A DNA stretch of 64,000 nt, taken from Nephrocerus scutellatus. Taxonomy: Eukaryota > Arthropoda > Insecta > Diptera > Pipunculidae. Of the stretch, positions 1-12,659 are shown piece after piece (the stretch's first letter is position 1; each line of letters starts with the position of its first letter). The position numbers were made by a program, and so were the translations under genes. The notes beneath the pieces are model-generated. The model was not told where the DNA came from and did not search any database. It saw nothing but the letters and a program-made list of their open reading frames with translations. The DNA is taken from assembly GCA_947095585.1 (NCBI GenBank), contig OX352763.1, positions 15,859,462 through 15,923,461 on the forward strand. Direction: 5' to 3'.

Positions 1-1230
1 GCTTGGAGACCAAACGACATATGCGTTCATGACTCTCAGCTTTTACTTACGTTGTTATAATGGTATTATAATTGAGTAAACATCTCCGGAGTCAACAAAC
101 GAAAACTTTCATTTGCATACAATAATTATATTCTTCACTGACATCTTTCATTATTCCAATGGGGTGATGAACTTGCATAACTTGTACTTAAAAAGAAATT
201 TAAATGCTCAAATATTTAAATCAACATTGCCTTGGTAACACATATTTTTCATCAGAACAACGTCGATGGGATATACTCTTACATACAGCAATAATAATGA
301 TTTTGTTGATATGCCAACGACTGAATCTTAATTGGTCATTAAAAGCATGCATATGTCGCTATGACCTTCTTCTATGTAGATGCACACCGACCTGAATGAA
401 TTCTGGCGATAAACAATAGCGCAATAATTGTCCACCAAGCCCTTATATGCGTCACAGTAGTATTGATGTCAAACAAACCTTAAAAACACAAAATGACAGA
501 GGTAAAAACAGCATCAGCAGATTCCACCCATTTACATTTACTCTCATTCGCCTTTATTCCGGTCCGTCCCACCCGATTTCGCCAGCCTCGGTCTGTGCTT
601 CTGCTACCCTGACGAAATGTTTTGTGAGTTGGTTGGTTTTCATTATTTTGTTTATTTGGTCCAGTCCGTTGCTACTTGATGGTAGTCTTTTAGAATATTT
701 GGCTACTTCAAAGTAGTCCGACGTTCGACATTGGTCGACATTAAGGAGGGTAGGTACTCATTTGACCTTTTCAAACAAACGGCTATAAAAGCATCAGGAA
801 TAACAAAGAAAATTTACAGTTGACAATTTTACCCTTTTCTTGGGCCTAAATAAATATTTACACTGACTGCGGGTTGACGAAATGGTAGCTGCTTTGTTGT
901 ATGCAAGTGAATTTAGTTGACCAAAACTTTCGGTCAGTAGAATTAACAGAGCAGAGACTTAACGATCCGGTTGGATTTATTGGTGTGGTTAACTGGTTTC
1001 AGTTTGTGGTTTCTGTAAATTAAATAAAGATAACAAATTGTCCTTTAGTGAAGGGAAAAATAAATCGATTACTCCTTTACAGAACATAATTCACTTTGAA
1101 AATATATATCCAATATATATATATTATATAATATATCCAATATTTATACATAGATAGGGTAAAAATTTTCTGCAGGTGTTAAGAAACTAGTAAAGAACAA
1201 AAAACTATAAGAAATAATAATTCCACTTAG
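1..1230. other. No gene recognised; AT-rich intergenic or intronic DNA
   Basis: No open frame with recognisable protein similarity was seen on either strand. The only clear local structure is an A/T dinucleotide-rich stretch at about 1100-1150 (runs of TATATA). Two short open frames (63 and 89 codons) look like chance. Confidence 0.6.
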
Positions 1231-1231
1231 T

Positions 1232-1298
1232 TCTGGCATTCGAACAGTGAATCTTCCGCTTAGTAGTCCACCGCACTAGCCAATTGAGCAACGGAGCA
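1232..1298 (-). repeat. tRNA-like SINE head
   Basis: On the minus strand the sequence resembles a tRNA gene head, with a box A-like segment (TTGCTCAATTGG) near 1280-1291 and a box B-like segment (TGTTCGAATGCC) near 1236-1247, spaced as in RNA polymerase III internal promoters. It resembles the head of the SINE at 5349-5640, and a segment (GACTACTAAGCGG) is nearly shared with the fragment at 27552. An ATTATTATT-like stretch follows. No functional tRNA fold was established, so a SINE remnant is more likely than a tRNA gene. Confidence 0.5.
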
Positions 1299-1574
1299 TA
1301 ACAAAACTATCGCTAAAAATCCAATACATTTTTAAAAATGCCATTCTCGTTTATGAAAGAAAAAACGTTTGGCTACCTATCAACTTAATGAGAAGCGAGA
1401 ATTTCATAAACGCAACATAGTACTCACAATACATTAACTGAAAATTTAGTAGAAGTCAAGTGTGGCTTCAGACGGTTACACGGATAAACCGGCCCTAGTT
1501 TGTATTATTAAATTTAATGTCAACTGTCTTACCAGTAAAATATTTCTCAATTTTTCTTAAAAGTGTTTCTCTTA

Positions 1575-2614
1575 TTATAGTTTGTGTCTCTGTTTAAATT
1601 CGTGAGCGACTGAATTGGTATGCTGATGATATTTCATCGCAGTTTTAAAACCACTTTGTGCATGATGGACATATGCAATTAGCATATAGAGGATGAGGCT
1701 AGCCGCATATTGAGCGCAGCACAGCACAGCATAGCGTAGCCGAGGTTTTTTAGGGTATTCTTCTTCTTCTTCTTTAATCCTTTCACCCCTCGATGGGCAT
1801 AGGGCGTCAACAATGCCTACGCGCCATCTTGTTCTGTTTTCTGCAACGCGTTTGAGCTGCCTCCAACTAATTCCCAATGACACTGCTTCCTCCTCGACTG
1901 TCCTGCGCCACTTCCTCCTAATACGTCCCGCTGTTCTACCTGCCTGGGTGAGCGGGTTCCACTGCATGACATATTTCGCAATGGAGTTGTCGTCGCGCCG
2001 TAGTGTGTGCCCAATCCCCTGCCACTTTCTCCTTCGCACAATAACGACTATAGGTTCTTGGCCCGTTCTACGATGAAGTTTGTCGTTGGATATACGATTG
2101 GGCCAGAAGATCCTTAAGATGATACGTAGGCATTTGTTTACGAAAGATTTCAGTTTGCTCATGGTAGTGGTATCCACTTTCTAAGTACTGCACCCATACA
2201 ACAGTACTGTTTCGACGTTGGAGCGGAACAGTCGAAGCTTAGTTCTTAACCTGATAACATTGCTTCCCCAGACTTACGATAGCATTCCGAATGCAGCCTT
2301 TGCTTTCCCGATTTTGCTGCACACATCCAACCACACTTGCTTGGTATAGAAAGTTTTCAACTTTTTCGACTATCTGTCCAGCAAAGTTTAGTTGAGAGCG
2401 GGTTTTAGAAGTGTTCAGGGCTTTTATTTTGGCAGTGCTTATCTTGGGCCCCACTTTGCATGCTTCGGTCCCTAGATTTTGGGCCATCGTATGAAGGTGC
2501 ATTATCTGATGTGAGAGCAGGCAAAACATCGTCAGCGTAGTCCAGGTATTTAAGGTAAGTTGTCATAGTCCATCGAATTCCATTGTTCCCTACCGTCAGT
2601 GCACATAAGTTCAT
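1575..2614 (-). mobile_element. Decayed non-LTR retrotransposon: RT end and C-terminal domain
   Basis: Minus-strand frames read, in order, a reverse transcriptase active-site segment (KYLDYADDV, near 2530), the downstream palm/thumb (KVGPKISTAKIKALNTS, then QIVEKVENFLYQ) and a C-terminal domain with IGHTLRRDDNSIAKYVMQW and RKWRRTVEEEAVSLG. The pieces lie in different frames (1575-2177, 2239-2529, 2405-2614), so several frameshifts have accumulated. The C-terminal motif set is typical of RTE/CR1-like LINEs; the exact clade is not assigned. Related copies lie at 41600-42400 and 51820-52410. Confidence 0.85.
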
Positions 2615-3442
2615 GCTCCAAGGAAATAAAATTTCACTAAAAATTTGATGTCAAAATGTAAACGTTTGCAGTATTGAGCAGCGAATGTATTAAAACTCAA
2701 AACAGATTGTACAAATTGTAGTAGTTTTCCTGTTCCGACAACATAGAATAAAACTCCTTGAAAACGATTTACATTCCACGATAATTTGCTCACTTATATG
2801 AGTGCCTACAGGCATCGAGCACACAGCATTGTTGACACCATCGCACCCCCACAAAAAACGATTTCAATTCCCTAAGAAAAATTTAAGCATTGCCTTTAAG
2901 TATTATTTTATGTTAATGATGCAACCAACTACATAATCCACATCACAGGAGTGTTGCCACCCGGCGGATGGTGCCTGGGGGAGGGGTGAGGTCAGGTGAC
3001 TGTGGCACGGCTGCTCAAAACAGCCGGCACGTAATCGAATTACAAATGAAAGCTAGTGAATGATTTAATGTGAAGTCAACGTAGAAGTGGCGAAGTGGTT
3101 TGTCTGTTTGTAATTTTCATTTAACAACAAAATAAACCACCACAACAAACATATACGTAACATAACTATTGATATTATATATGAGACTGCCGTAACAGTG
3201 AAATCAAGCTGAGTACACCGCATGGTCAATAAAGTTAATGAAAAGGGGGACTTTTTTAGACAAATTGCGAATTTAATGGAAGCTTCTTTATTAGTGAGCA
3301 GTAAATGAATCGTTTTTATCATTGAACAAAAATTCGTACTAAAAATACTTCGAAGCGCACTAAATATCTTCTGCCAATATCTACGATTACCTATCTACAA
3401 TAACAACTTAAGAGTAACATAACTATAGTAAATCATTAATTA
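2615..3442. other. No gene recognised
   Basis: No coding similarity, repeat family or RNA gene was recognised. The minus-strand open frames here (60 and 85 codons) have no family signature. Confidence 0.55.
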
Positions 3443-3740
3443 CTAGTTGTTCCCGGCCGCTTCGCTACAGTACCGTACACTCCCGTGAACTCCTAGGATT
3501 GGGGATGTGCTATAGCCTATAAACTTCTCCCACCTGCCAATAATATGCATTGAAAAATCGATTTTCAAATGTTTCACATTTCACACCCCTGGGGGGGGGG
3601 GGTAAGAAGGGCTGTACTATAGCCTATAACCATCCTTCACCTGCCAATGATATACATAAAAAATCATAAAAATCGGTTAGTAAATGCGAGTTTCCATCAA
3701 TAACAACCGCACAAAATTTCATTTTTATTTATATAGAAGA
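3443..3740 (-). mobile_element. Helitron-like non-autonomous element
   Basis: Read on the minus strand, the element begins TC (TCTTCTATATAAATAAAAATG) after an A and ends CTAG before a T. This is the end structure and A/T target preference of Helitrons. The interior carries two related modules around TATAGGCTATAG and a run of at least 13 G on the plus strand near 3590-3602. It encodes no protein. The ends were read directly; the Helitron assignment is inference from them. Confidence 0.55.
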
Positions 3741-3954
3741 TTGTGTACGAAAATCTCTTGCGTTCTTCTAAGGTGCATACCGCTCGAGTTGATGAATGAC
3801 GTAAGGAAGCAACAGCAGAATATCATACTGATGGAAATGACGTCAGTTTATCGATTTTGCTACTTTGCATGCTGTTTTTCGAGCTTCTCTTATTCACTCC
3901 TGTTTGGCTTGGCGGTTGGTGAAGTTTTCCTCTTACGAAAAAGTTGGATATGAA

Positions 3955-3996
3955 CGGCGACGACGACGACGACGATGGTGATGATGATGATGATAA
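3955..3996. repeat. GAC/GAT trinucleotide microsatellite
   Basis: A run of GAC triplets passes into GAT/GGT triplets. It is a simple sequence with no evident gene. Confidence 0.9.
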
Positions 3997-5160
3997 ACAT
4001 GAGGATGTCTAGCATGGTGGCCTGGTGCTATGCCATGTTACCGCATGACCTGAGCCTAGACCGCCTGCATGGCAATGGCGTTTGTATATTCGACACACTT
4101 TTAACAAGGGAGCGATTCTATCATAAGGTACAATTAAAAATCCTGCAAGGGGTTGGTGGTGAGCAGAACAATGTGTTGTTCTCGATCAATCTATAAGCAT
4201 TTTGCGGTGTGTTATGGATTGAACGCCAAGCCACAGCACAACGATTTAATGCAACGTACGAGTACTTAACCGTTGATGTGCACGCAAAGTTTAAATTAAA
4301 ATGCCAATCACGTAATTATGACGTTATCTGAAATGGCGGTGGTGTAAATTAAAGGATAACGAGACAGAGAAGAAGCTCATTCGAGAACTGCGATATTTTG
4401 TGGATTAATTATTATATTTTCTTTATAACAATTAATCAAGGAGATCCATTTTTTACAATGAATTAACGTTAGATACGGCCGACTTACACTATTAAGAAAA
4501 TTCAAGGTTTTACCAAATTAACAATCCCTAAATAATAAATATTATTTGTATTTATTAAAGTCGCAGCTGTGTCTTATCTTTGTATCAGTGATGTTCCGGT
4601 TGAACTAACCAGAAATTGTAACAATTGACTTTGACTGGGAGCATTCAGAGTTTTATTGCCTCGCCGTTTTTAATTCCCTCGATTTGATTTTACAGTGACC
4701 ATCTGTTCTGTTTTTTTCCATCTGCTTGTTGTGTATTTTTGGGGGAGGATAAGGGATTATTCTTATACAAGTTATCCTTTCAAATGCTTATTTACCCCCG
4801 TATTATAATAACTAAAGATTTGCTTTTTTTAATAAAAAGTTTTAATAAGGGTCCCAGTAGAATGTAGACAGTGTTAGTCCAATGGGGTGGTAGTATTTGG
4901 ATTAGGTTATATGGTGGCTGAAACTGACAAAGGTCACAACGAGTCTACATTGAGTCTATAGCTCAACCCGTATCCAAAATTTGGGCAGTTTTTTGTGTAG
5001 GTACCTCTGTAATCGAATCGTGATACTTATGAGTGAGGGGAGGTTAAACTGACTTAAAAGCCAACGGGGCTGCCACCACAGCGATGATAAATAATTGGGA
5101 AAGTTAACTTCGTCTGGCCCACTGGTATAATATACCACTACTTAGCCAATCAAAACGGTT
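3997..5160. other. No gene recognised
   Basis: No host gene was seen. From about 5040 the DNA may already belong to the LINE whose C-terminus is clear at 5165-5345, but the reading is too decayed to place a boundary. Confidence 0.5.
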
Positions 5161-5164
5161 AATC

Positions 5165-5345
5165 AGGCCCTTTTCCTATAAGGAAATCCTTGATCTAGAC
5201 AAGGATAGCATAAGAAAGCTTGTTAGCTTTCTCACAGGTAACTGTGGCTTGCGATATCACCTTAGAAAAATTAATCTTGGCTCAAACACGGAATGCAGGC
5301 TCTGCTCGGAGGATGATGAAACATCTGGGCACATTCTCTGTGATG
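5165..5345 (+). mobile_element. LINE C-terminal zinc-knuckle fragment (R1/I/jockey-like)
   Basis: One plus-strand frame reads IRKLVSFLTGNCGLRYHL followed by ECRLCSEDDETSGHILCDVV. A TGxC-type stretch followed by C-x2-C...H-x3-C is the ending of many RNase H-bearing non-LTR elements. The reading stops exactly where the ATT-rich tail of the SINE at 5349 begins, so the SINE lies at this broken edge. Confidence 0.75.
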
Positions 5346-5348
5346 TGG

Positions 5349-5640
5349 TTAATAATAATATTCGGCGCGACAGACCATTGCGGTCTAAGGCCTAGCTTCT
5401 CACAACTATTCGTGTTGAGCATGTATATTTTTGCAATGGAATGGAAGGGACCTACAATTTAAGGCTGGATCCGAACGGCGAATTGAGAAACTTTCCGTGA
5501 CAAGTTATTACTCTTGGAACGTTTGTCACCCATTCGCGAGAGGTGGGACACCGTGAAAAATACTTTTGGTATTACTGGGATTCGAACCACGAACCCCCTG
5601 CTCAGTAGCCATACTCATTTCCAGTGAGCAACGGCGCCCG
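5349..5640 (-). repeat. tRNA-derived SINE, near full length
   Basis: On the minus strand the head reads like a tRNA gene, with a box A-like TTGCTCACTGG and a perfect box B (GGTTCGAATCC, near 5578-5588). A roughly 200-base body follows (with GTGTCCCACCTCTCGCGAAT and AATGGTCTGTCGCGCCGAA) and an (ATT)n tail at 5349-5358. The head-body-tail order is that of a pol III SINE. Other copies: 13065-13300, 25720-25818, 54950-55060, 57885-58129. Confidence 0.85.
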
Positions 5641-5759
5641 AAGGAAATACTGGTTAATCGTCTCTTTATGCATTACCTTGAAACACTGGAAGTACTTAGC
5701 AACCAATGGAACGGTGCTCGATGGAGATCTAAGGACAAATATCACTAAAAAGTGGAACT

Positions 5760-6480
5760 AGTCTATTCATGAATTTGGTAAAAGCAGAGTTGTTGTCTTC
5801 GATATTTCCAAGGCATTTGACAGAGGCATTGAGCGCTTCTGTCAGCCTACCTAATCAATAAGGCCCTGCTTATTTGGACTCGTAGCTACTTTTCTGACCG
5901 TTTAACTCAAGGGATTCAAATCAAATGTTCACTGCACAAACGCTGGTGTTCCCCAAGGCTCTGTTTGGTCTCCGACACTTTTTCTTTTTGATTAATGATC
6001 TCATATCCGCTATTTCTAATCCAATTCATGCTTTCGCTGATGACAGCACTCCCAGCTTTTCATATGACTTTACACTTTCTGCACATATCTCTTCTTTGTA
6101 AGTTGAGCTTGAAGGACAAAATATGTAAATCACGTTAAATCCTTTATCCATGAATGGAACTTGCATCGAAGAAACCGAAATAGACACAATTCTCCGTATG
6201 TGCGTCAGCAACAAGTTACGTTGGAACGACCGCATATTCGTCATCACTAAAAATGCTGCAAAATTGATTGATGATTTTCTAAAACGGCGCAAGAAGTTCT
6301 TTACTCCATCAGACTTAGCTTATATTTACAAGGCGTATATTACCCAGCACAAAACTTGAATATAACCTTATTGTCTGGTCTGGTACTCCCAATATAAAAT
6401 TCTATCTATTAGTCAGTATACAGAATCGAATCACGAAAACAATTCACAAGCTGTAACATTACTAATGTTACCTATTGTGC
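5760..6480 (+). mobile_element. Decayed CR1/jockey-like LINE reverse transcriptase
   Basis: Plus-strand frames read VVVFDISKAFDR, then NAGVPQGSVWSPTLFLFLIN and HAFADDSTPSFSYD (RT motifs around the active site, here FADD). They continue to LRWNDRIFVITKNAAKLIDD, KKFFTPSDLAYIYKAYIT and a closing IQNR stretch. Several frameshifts and stops make it non-functional. Short relatives of its middle part occur twice at 62880-63240. Confidence 0.85.
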
Positions 6481-8619
6481 TATCGCTTTTACCACATGCG
6501 ATGCTCAAATTCAATATCCTGATAACTCACAATATATGCCTAGAAATATAAGGATGCAAATCTCTTAAGCGTGTGTTTATTATTAAACAAAAAGCTGGCA
6601 AGAAAAAGAAGCTAAATTCGTACTTTTTTTTTTTTTTTTTTTTCTAAAGATCCTACCCCAATTGGTTGATACTTCGACCTAAAAAGATCTATAGTGTCGT
6701 GTAACTAATCTAAGAGACTTACTACCTTCCTAATTTAGGATGTCCTTAGTGGCAGAATTTCGCAGATTTGCCGACGAACATAATGCCTTGTGGAAAATAT
6801 GTCTCCTTAACCACATCACCGCCGCTGTAAATATAGCTACACACTTGCCGAGGAGCTATTAAAACTTTTACTTCTGTATACTTATTAAGGGTAGTTTAGT
6901 TAGTTAGGTGTGCTCACTCCAGTAACTTCACACTCAATTACAAAGTTCAAATTATATTTTAAAATTTTAACTAACAACAGGCATTTAGAAGCACTTTTCT
7001 GACCTATTTTACCTGTGTATTTTTTAATCTGCAGAAATTTTCAATGACTTAGTAAAGTTCTTGTTTTTCTGCATGAAAACTTTTCAAGAGTTTTCAGAGG
7101 ACTTTTTTGTATGCAGGGCAGTGCATACGTACGATATGCATAGTAAGTGAAACTAAATACCGCATCAGTACCTTACCGAAACAAATTCAGTCTTCCAAAC
7201 AGAAACCACCAAAAGGAACATCGCCAAAACTTTCAGATGCGCATCGTAGCGGCTCAGAAGCAATTGGACACCAAGTAGTGTTACGCACTTATGGGAATTT
7301 CTCTTTAATTTGGTAATTTCACTTTAACTTCACGATTCAGATAAGAAAAATGGATAATTGCTTGAAATGTTTGCTTGTGGAGACGGTGGTGGTGGAGGCT
7401 AGAGGTGGGCAATGTGCGATTTCTTTTGAAGGAGTATATCTTCTGCTAATAGCATCACCAAGCATAAAAACGGAAATAACAATCAAATTTTTTTCGCTAA
7501 GACTTAAATTGTATCATCAGAATGATTAATGTTGCGTCACATTGCGCTTTAGATGTATGCCGATCATCGAATGCGCGTTTATCCATCGCTTGGCCGTGAA
7601 ACATTAAACCGAAATGATGTGGTTGGTAGGGGACGGGCAAACCTCAAACTGCAAACCACACTCTAATCGTTTGTCGGAAAATCAATCTATTGCCTCGTTG
7701 ACGATACAGTTCTTAGATAGTTCTGCTACTGCTGCACAATTATTGCATCACCGCATTAATTTATCTCTAAAGCGCCAACCTCCTGGTGGTCCAGCACAGC
7801 TTCTGATTCTTTAAACTGCTCGCGTCGGCTTGGATTGTTCGTTGTAACAGTTTAATTTGATCTTGATGTTGGTCATTATTGCGTGTGTAGGTTTTGAATA
7901 TATGCGCTGTAATATGTGGGACTGACATTTTGATAACCGCAGCAATTATTTCTGTGTAAAGTAACGATAATTATATCGTACTGTAAAGCAATTTTGCATT
8001 ATTGTGTGGGACTCATGGCGAGTTGATAATTGGTTAAGAGATGGCATTAAGTACTGCTAATTTAATTTAATTTGTGTTAACAATGGGTTAAAAGATGTAT
8101 CTAGGTATGAATAATTTCACTTTGAACTCTGTGGTATACTATGACAAAATCTAATATGCTCCTAAGAAAGATTCTTCGTTTTAAAGGCCATCTTTTAAGT
8201 GCACTGTGGATTCATTTGGAAAAAATCGATATACAGTCAGAATTAGTAGTTACAAAAATAAAATGTTCTATGCCTCTAATTTACAACGCCCTATTCAATT
8301 TAAAAAACAGTCTTTAAAAATCAATTTTTTTTTATTAAAAAACTTCATTTAGTCAGAATTTTTTTCAAAATATTGTTTTAATGCTACTTTCGCAAATATT
8401 CTAAATTTTTCCCGCTTTTCTATTATTCGGTAAACGTAATTGCCTTTGATAAAGTAGATGTCAGTGAAATGGAGTGGTAATAAAGCAAGCTTGTATTAAA
8501 ACTTCAAATTTTTGTCTGCTGGTAAGTTTTTAAAAATAATTTAGAATGTGCCAAAGTAGCTCAAAAACGGTGATGAAATATCATTTATTCACCATACCAA
8601 TTCAGTGGTTCACAAATTT
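6481..8619. other. No gene recognised; poly-T tract
   Basis: The stretch holds a T homopolymer of about 19 bases near 6626-6644 and AT-rich unique-looking sequence. The 60-70 codon open frames have no recognisable family. Confidence 0.55.
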
Positions 8620-9098
8620 AAAAAAACAACCCATAAAAATTAAAATTTTTCTTGTAAATTCTCTAATCGGAGATACACACACACACCAAATGACGCAGCG
8701 GCCGCGAACAGCGCTGCTCACAAAGCACAGAGCTCAGACTTTGCCGTGATCTGATGCGATATAGCGATATTTAAAAATTGTATATTGGGGTCCCCAAGGG
8801 GCCGATCGCTCCAAATTTTTACAAAAAGTGTTTTCCATCGAAGACACACATGTGTACAAAATTTAAAGAAAATCGGGTAAATTTTGTAAAATATTTGTAT
8901 GAGAGCCTCCCGACCCCGCGGCCCGAAGGGCCTCAAATTTTAATAGTAAGTGTTGTCTTGGGAGATATACATGTGTGCAAAATTTCAATAAAATCGGGCT
9001 GCAGGAAGTGGGTTAAAAATTGATCACAAGATTTGGCCAGCCAGCCAGCCAGCCAGCCAGCCACGGGCAAGTGAAGTTAATATAGAGAATTTAAAAAG
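8620..9098 (+). repeat. Modular repeat with subterminal inverted repeats, copy A
   Basis: The left end reads AACCCATAAAAATTAAAA, then the 11-mer TAAATTCTCTA (8655-8665). The right end carries its exact inverse TAGAGAATTTA (9083-9093) after a CCAG tandem run (about 9035-9063). Between them lie modules of about 100-110 bases, each with AAAATCGGG, a CATCG(A/G)AGA-type segment and a GC-rich patch of GGGGCC type. Copy C (19073-19580) is nearly identical. Subterminal inverted repeats with an internal microsatellite recall non-autonomous Helentron (DINE-1-like) elements, but a MITE of another class is possible. Confidence 0.75.
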
Positions 9099-9178
9099 AA
9101 GCGAATTACGAATTGATATGGCTCCTTTTCCATTTTATTGAAAAACAAAACACGAGTGATACAACTGGCTGCCAAATA

Positions 9179-9820
9179 AAAACTAACCTATGAACTAGTC
9201 TGAAATTTAGTATGGTGTCGGTTGATAGATGACTTTACACGACGGTAATGTCAACTTCCCTCAGCAACGCAACCTGTTTTCAAACACGGGTACTTAATGA
9301 TAGCCCCTCGTATTTCATTAAAGATTGCGTCCATCATGATGGACATAATTTATTTGTACATCAAAAATGGATCAATCGCTGGTAAGGGCATGATAAAAGG
9401 TACCTAATTCTTAGTTATAGCGAAGATTTATTTCCTTTTTGTCATGAATTACCTTAAATTATATCAAAATTTAAATCAGAACTGTATTTTTTTAAGTATA
9501 ACCACAACTTTTAATAGATCAGTGCTTTCAACGAGTTAAGACTTTTTTTTATATTAAGGCGCAAACTAACCTATAAACTAGTCTGAAATTTAGTATGGTG
9601 TCGGTTGACAGATGACAGTACACGACGGTAATGTCAACTTCCCTCAAAACGCCACCTGTTTTTAAATTGATAATATATAAAAATATATAATTTATTTGTG
9701 CATCACAAATGGACAAATCGCTGGAAAGGGCATGATAGTCAAGATTTATTTCCTTTTTTGTCAGGAATTACAGGAAGTATAACCACAACTTTTGACAGAT
9801 CAACGAGTTGGGTGGGTTGA
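9179..9820. repeat. Imperfect tandem direct duplication
   Basis: A block starting AACTAACCTATGAACTAGTC (9181) is repeated from about 9566. Both continue through GTATGGTGTCGGTTGA and GATTTATTTCCTTTTT to AAGTATAACCACAACTTTT. The spacing is about 385 bases, and the second copy is shortened by internal deletions. No coding content was recognised. Confidence 0.85.
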
Positions 9821-9837
9821 CGTTCTTTGGCTCTATA

Positions 9838-10015
9838 ACCGGAGTCCGGTCCAGGACTCGTGCAAAAAATTACTCCATCTGTCCCGATTCAATCCAGTTT
9901 GGCATCCCTTAATTCTGGGCTTCCTGGTCTACGCCGGCTTGACCGGCCTCATTTTCGTGTCCCATTAATCCTATCACAAAGGACTTTTCTAAGCAGGATA
10001 CTCTTCACTCATGCG
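9838..10015 (-). mobile_element. 3' tail fragment of the RWKDGV-type LINE
   Basis: The minus-strand sequence aligns with the plus-strand tail at 16500-16665 (the segments before and around CCAGTTTGGCAT and GTCTACGCC). It marks the last coding bases and 3' end of the same RTE-like family, here heavily mutated. It is one of about ten tails in the window. Confidence 0.65.
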
Positions 10016-11459
10016 AGATTGCTGGGCTGTATGTTCGTCGTTCGGCGTTCGCTTTCGTTTTATTGTAAGAAGGCTTATTATAAGATTCATACTTCACGTA
10101 TCAACATTTCAAAATTTTAATTAAAAATTTTGTTCCATTATACGGTGACGGCGGATGAAGTGTTACTAAATCAAAAGGCTTCAATTTCGCCATTTATGAA
10201 TATATTTATTTCCTTTTTAGAGAATATTAAAAAGGTCTAAATATATATATATATATGTAAAAACATTTTAAGTTTTATGAAAAACACATTACTGCTCAAT
10301 ATAGCCACGTATAATAGCGTAGAGTCTCTTTACGAAGGCTTTGCATAGTTGAAATATTTTTTAACATTCTCCAAAAAATTTTACTAAAAATATTCATAAA
10401 TGACATAATTACAGCCTTTTGATTTAGTAAAACTTTTCTATAATTTCTACAGTTTGGAAGCTATTGACAATAACATCTGCACAGTATTTGAAAGTTTATC
10501 ATGTTACGTGAAGCAAGCACTCAATCGTCCACTTAATTGCATCTTTACTGTCGTTTTAATGTGTTAAATTGTAATCAATTAAAAAAATATGTAATCTCAT
10601 TTGCATTTTTCTAGCATGTGCATGAGTGTTCGCACATCGTATCGTTTGTTTGTCCTACAGACTCTACAAACGCTTTTGATGAGATTGCAAAAACTTAATA
10701 TAATGCAGATTGATGAACTCTATGATAGATGATGTTTACTATTCACATGAAATTAAGGTCGTATCGCAACGCTAAACGAAACTTACAATTCAAGAAAAGA
10801 AAGGGAAGATTATCTCATACGTACATATGTCGATGTGTCGGTGGTGCACATGCACATCGCGTAAAAATGAAAATGAAAATAAATGAAAACGCTCGTTCTA
10901 ATCCAGCCATTAGACGATAAGATGGAATTTATTTCTTGCTTTAAAGTATAAACTTTGCACTTTTTCCATTAGGTAATTGGAAGAGATTGATGAATATTTT
11001 ATTTTTTAATTATAGTTGTGCAAAGTCATCAAAAAAACTAGAGAAAATTTTAAAAAAAATATATAACCGTTGTATGGAGGTTGCTTTGGTTTTCGGGTCA
11101 CTTTACGTCGTCGATCAAAAAATGTTTTTATATGTATGGTATTTTACAAATTGAATATCATCAAAGCATCAAAGCATCAGTCTCATAATATTTAATTAAT
11201 TTTTAAAACAAACTATAGAATTTCTAGTATTTCTTCGGTTTCATCAATGAGATTTATTAGTTGTGATTCTTGGCTTTGAACAAGGATACATAAGTACAAT
11301 ATACAAAAAGTGCTCTCTGCGTCCTGCCATAGAAAAGACGATCATCTAATAACTAAATTAATTGATAAAATTTCCAGATATTTAATTTCAAGCAGGACCT
11401 TCTTTACTCTTGCAAATTTGGTGTTTTGCTAAGCTGAGCATACCGAGCTTGATTGTCTT
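10016..11459. other. No gene recognised; short TA microsatellite
   Basis: AT-rich DNA with an (AT)n run near 10240-10256. No family-level protein similarity or repeat relationship to the rest of the window was noticed. Confidence 0.55.
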
Positions 11460-12000
11460 CATGATGTCAACATCGCGCTAACGATAGTAGATCTCGCAAT
11501 TGTAGATTTCATTCCTTACATTCCTCACATATAGGACCAAGACACACTTTTTCTTGTAAATTGGCCACCATTTACTTGGCTCTGTTCTCATTTGTATGCA
11601 GCCCCAGATTTCATGCCGTCTGCTCAATATGGATGAAAACTTTTTGTACCGCTCTTGGACTTCTACCAATGATGTCAAAATCGTCTGCGTAAGCCAGTAT
11701 CTGGATAAATTGTTCTGTTCGTCGGTACATCGGAGTTTCGGATTACTTTATCCAACGCCAGGTTGAAAGGGACGCAGGTCAGCCCATCCACTTGTCGAAG
11801 CCCGTTTTAGATGTGTAATCGTCTTGATAGATTGATCTGTATGTAAAGTTGGCTTGGCTTATAACATTGGTCATGTTCAACTAACACAGTCTTGTCAGTT
11901 TTTATGGGATGCCGAATTCTCTTATGACTTTATTAAGGTCCACTCTAAGATGCTATCATAGGCAAGTTGTTCTACGCTTGGTGGCGGCTGCATAGTGTAG
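11460..12000 (-). mobile_element. RTE-like LINE reverse transcriptase fragment (YADD family)
   Basis: The minus strand reads ILAYADDFDIIGRSPRAV, the RT active-site segment, followed by VFIHIEQTA and NLGLHTNE. Upstream, degraded sequence matches the other copies (the segment encoding the region before the active site, near 11745-11830). Same family as 21800-22497, 34840-35880 and 39485-39775. Confidence 0.85.
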
Positions 12001-12659
12001 TCATCGCTCGTTGGTTAGCTGGCAATTCAGCAACTAATGAACGTACATATATAGTCCTTCTTATCGCTCGAAGATGCTTTTAAGATCGGTTATCAAATTA
12101 CTCTCTAAAACTCGCTCTTTGTAGATTTCTAGATTCTTTTTCCAGGCTACCAATATACATGCACGCAATATACCACAAACCACGCCTTGAAATTATGAAG
12201 ACACGACAATTTAAGAATTATATGGTCGTCCCCTCATTGTGCAGTTTTACTATTTTATAATGTGCTTTCTCTCGTAAGATGTAATTTTCTTTGTATTAAT
12301 CTTCGCATATGTGAATCAAAAGTAAGTTTGTGTGGTTGGATAAATAAGCTGATAAAATTATGCATCGATTTGTAACCTTCTGTGCGTAAGGTATTAGAGA
12401 CAGTAAAGGAGAAAAGTTTGTATCTTTAATGCTTGCCAAGTTAGGTAAAGGATATCAGTCACATTGTACTATTGTAAAAGAAATTCCAGAACTTAATGTT
12501 TTGTCCGAAATTGAACTTGAGTGAAATCTTAATCAGCGGTTGAATTTGTGGAGAAGCGGAATGCAACTGGCTATTTCGTAAGCTGAGGTTATAGTTTCAA
12601 CTATAAAGAGCAGGGTGGAATTATAGGAAATACGAGTTTTTGTAATGCCCTAGTACATA

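Noticed and set aside
5566..5748. 60-codon frame reading LGFEPRTPCS
   Set aside because: That phrase is the antisense translation of a tRNA box B region, a known false protein signal; the segment is a SINE.
8778..9023. 81-codon open frame almost identical to one at 19270-19515
   Set aside because: The conservation is explained by the whole repeat (copies A and C) being nearly identical, inside and outside the frame. The other copies do not keep the frame.
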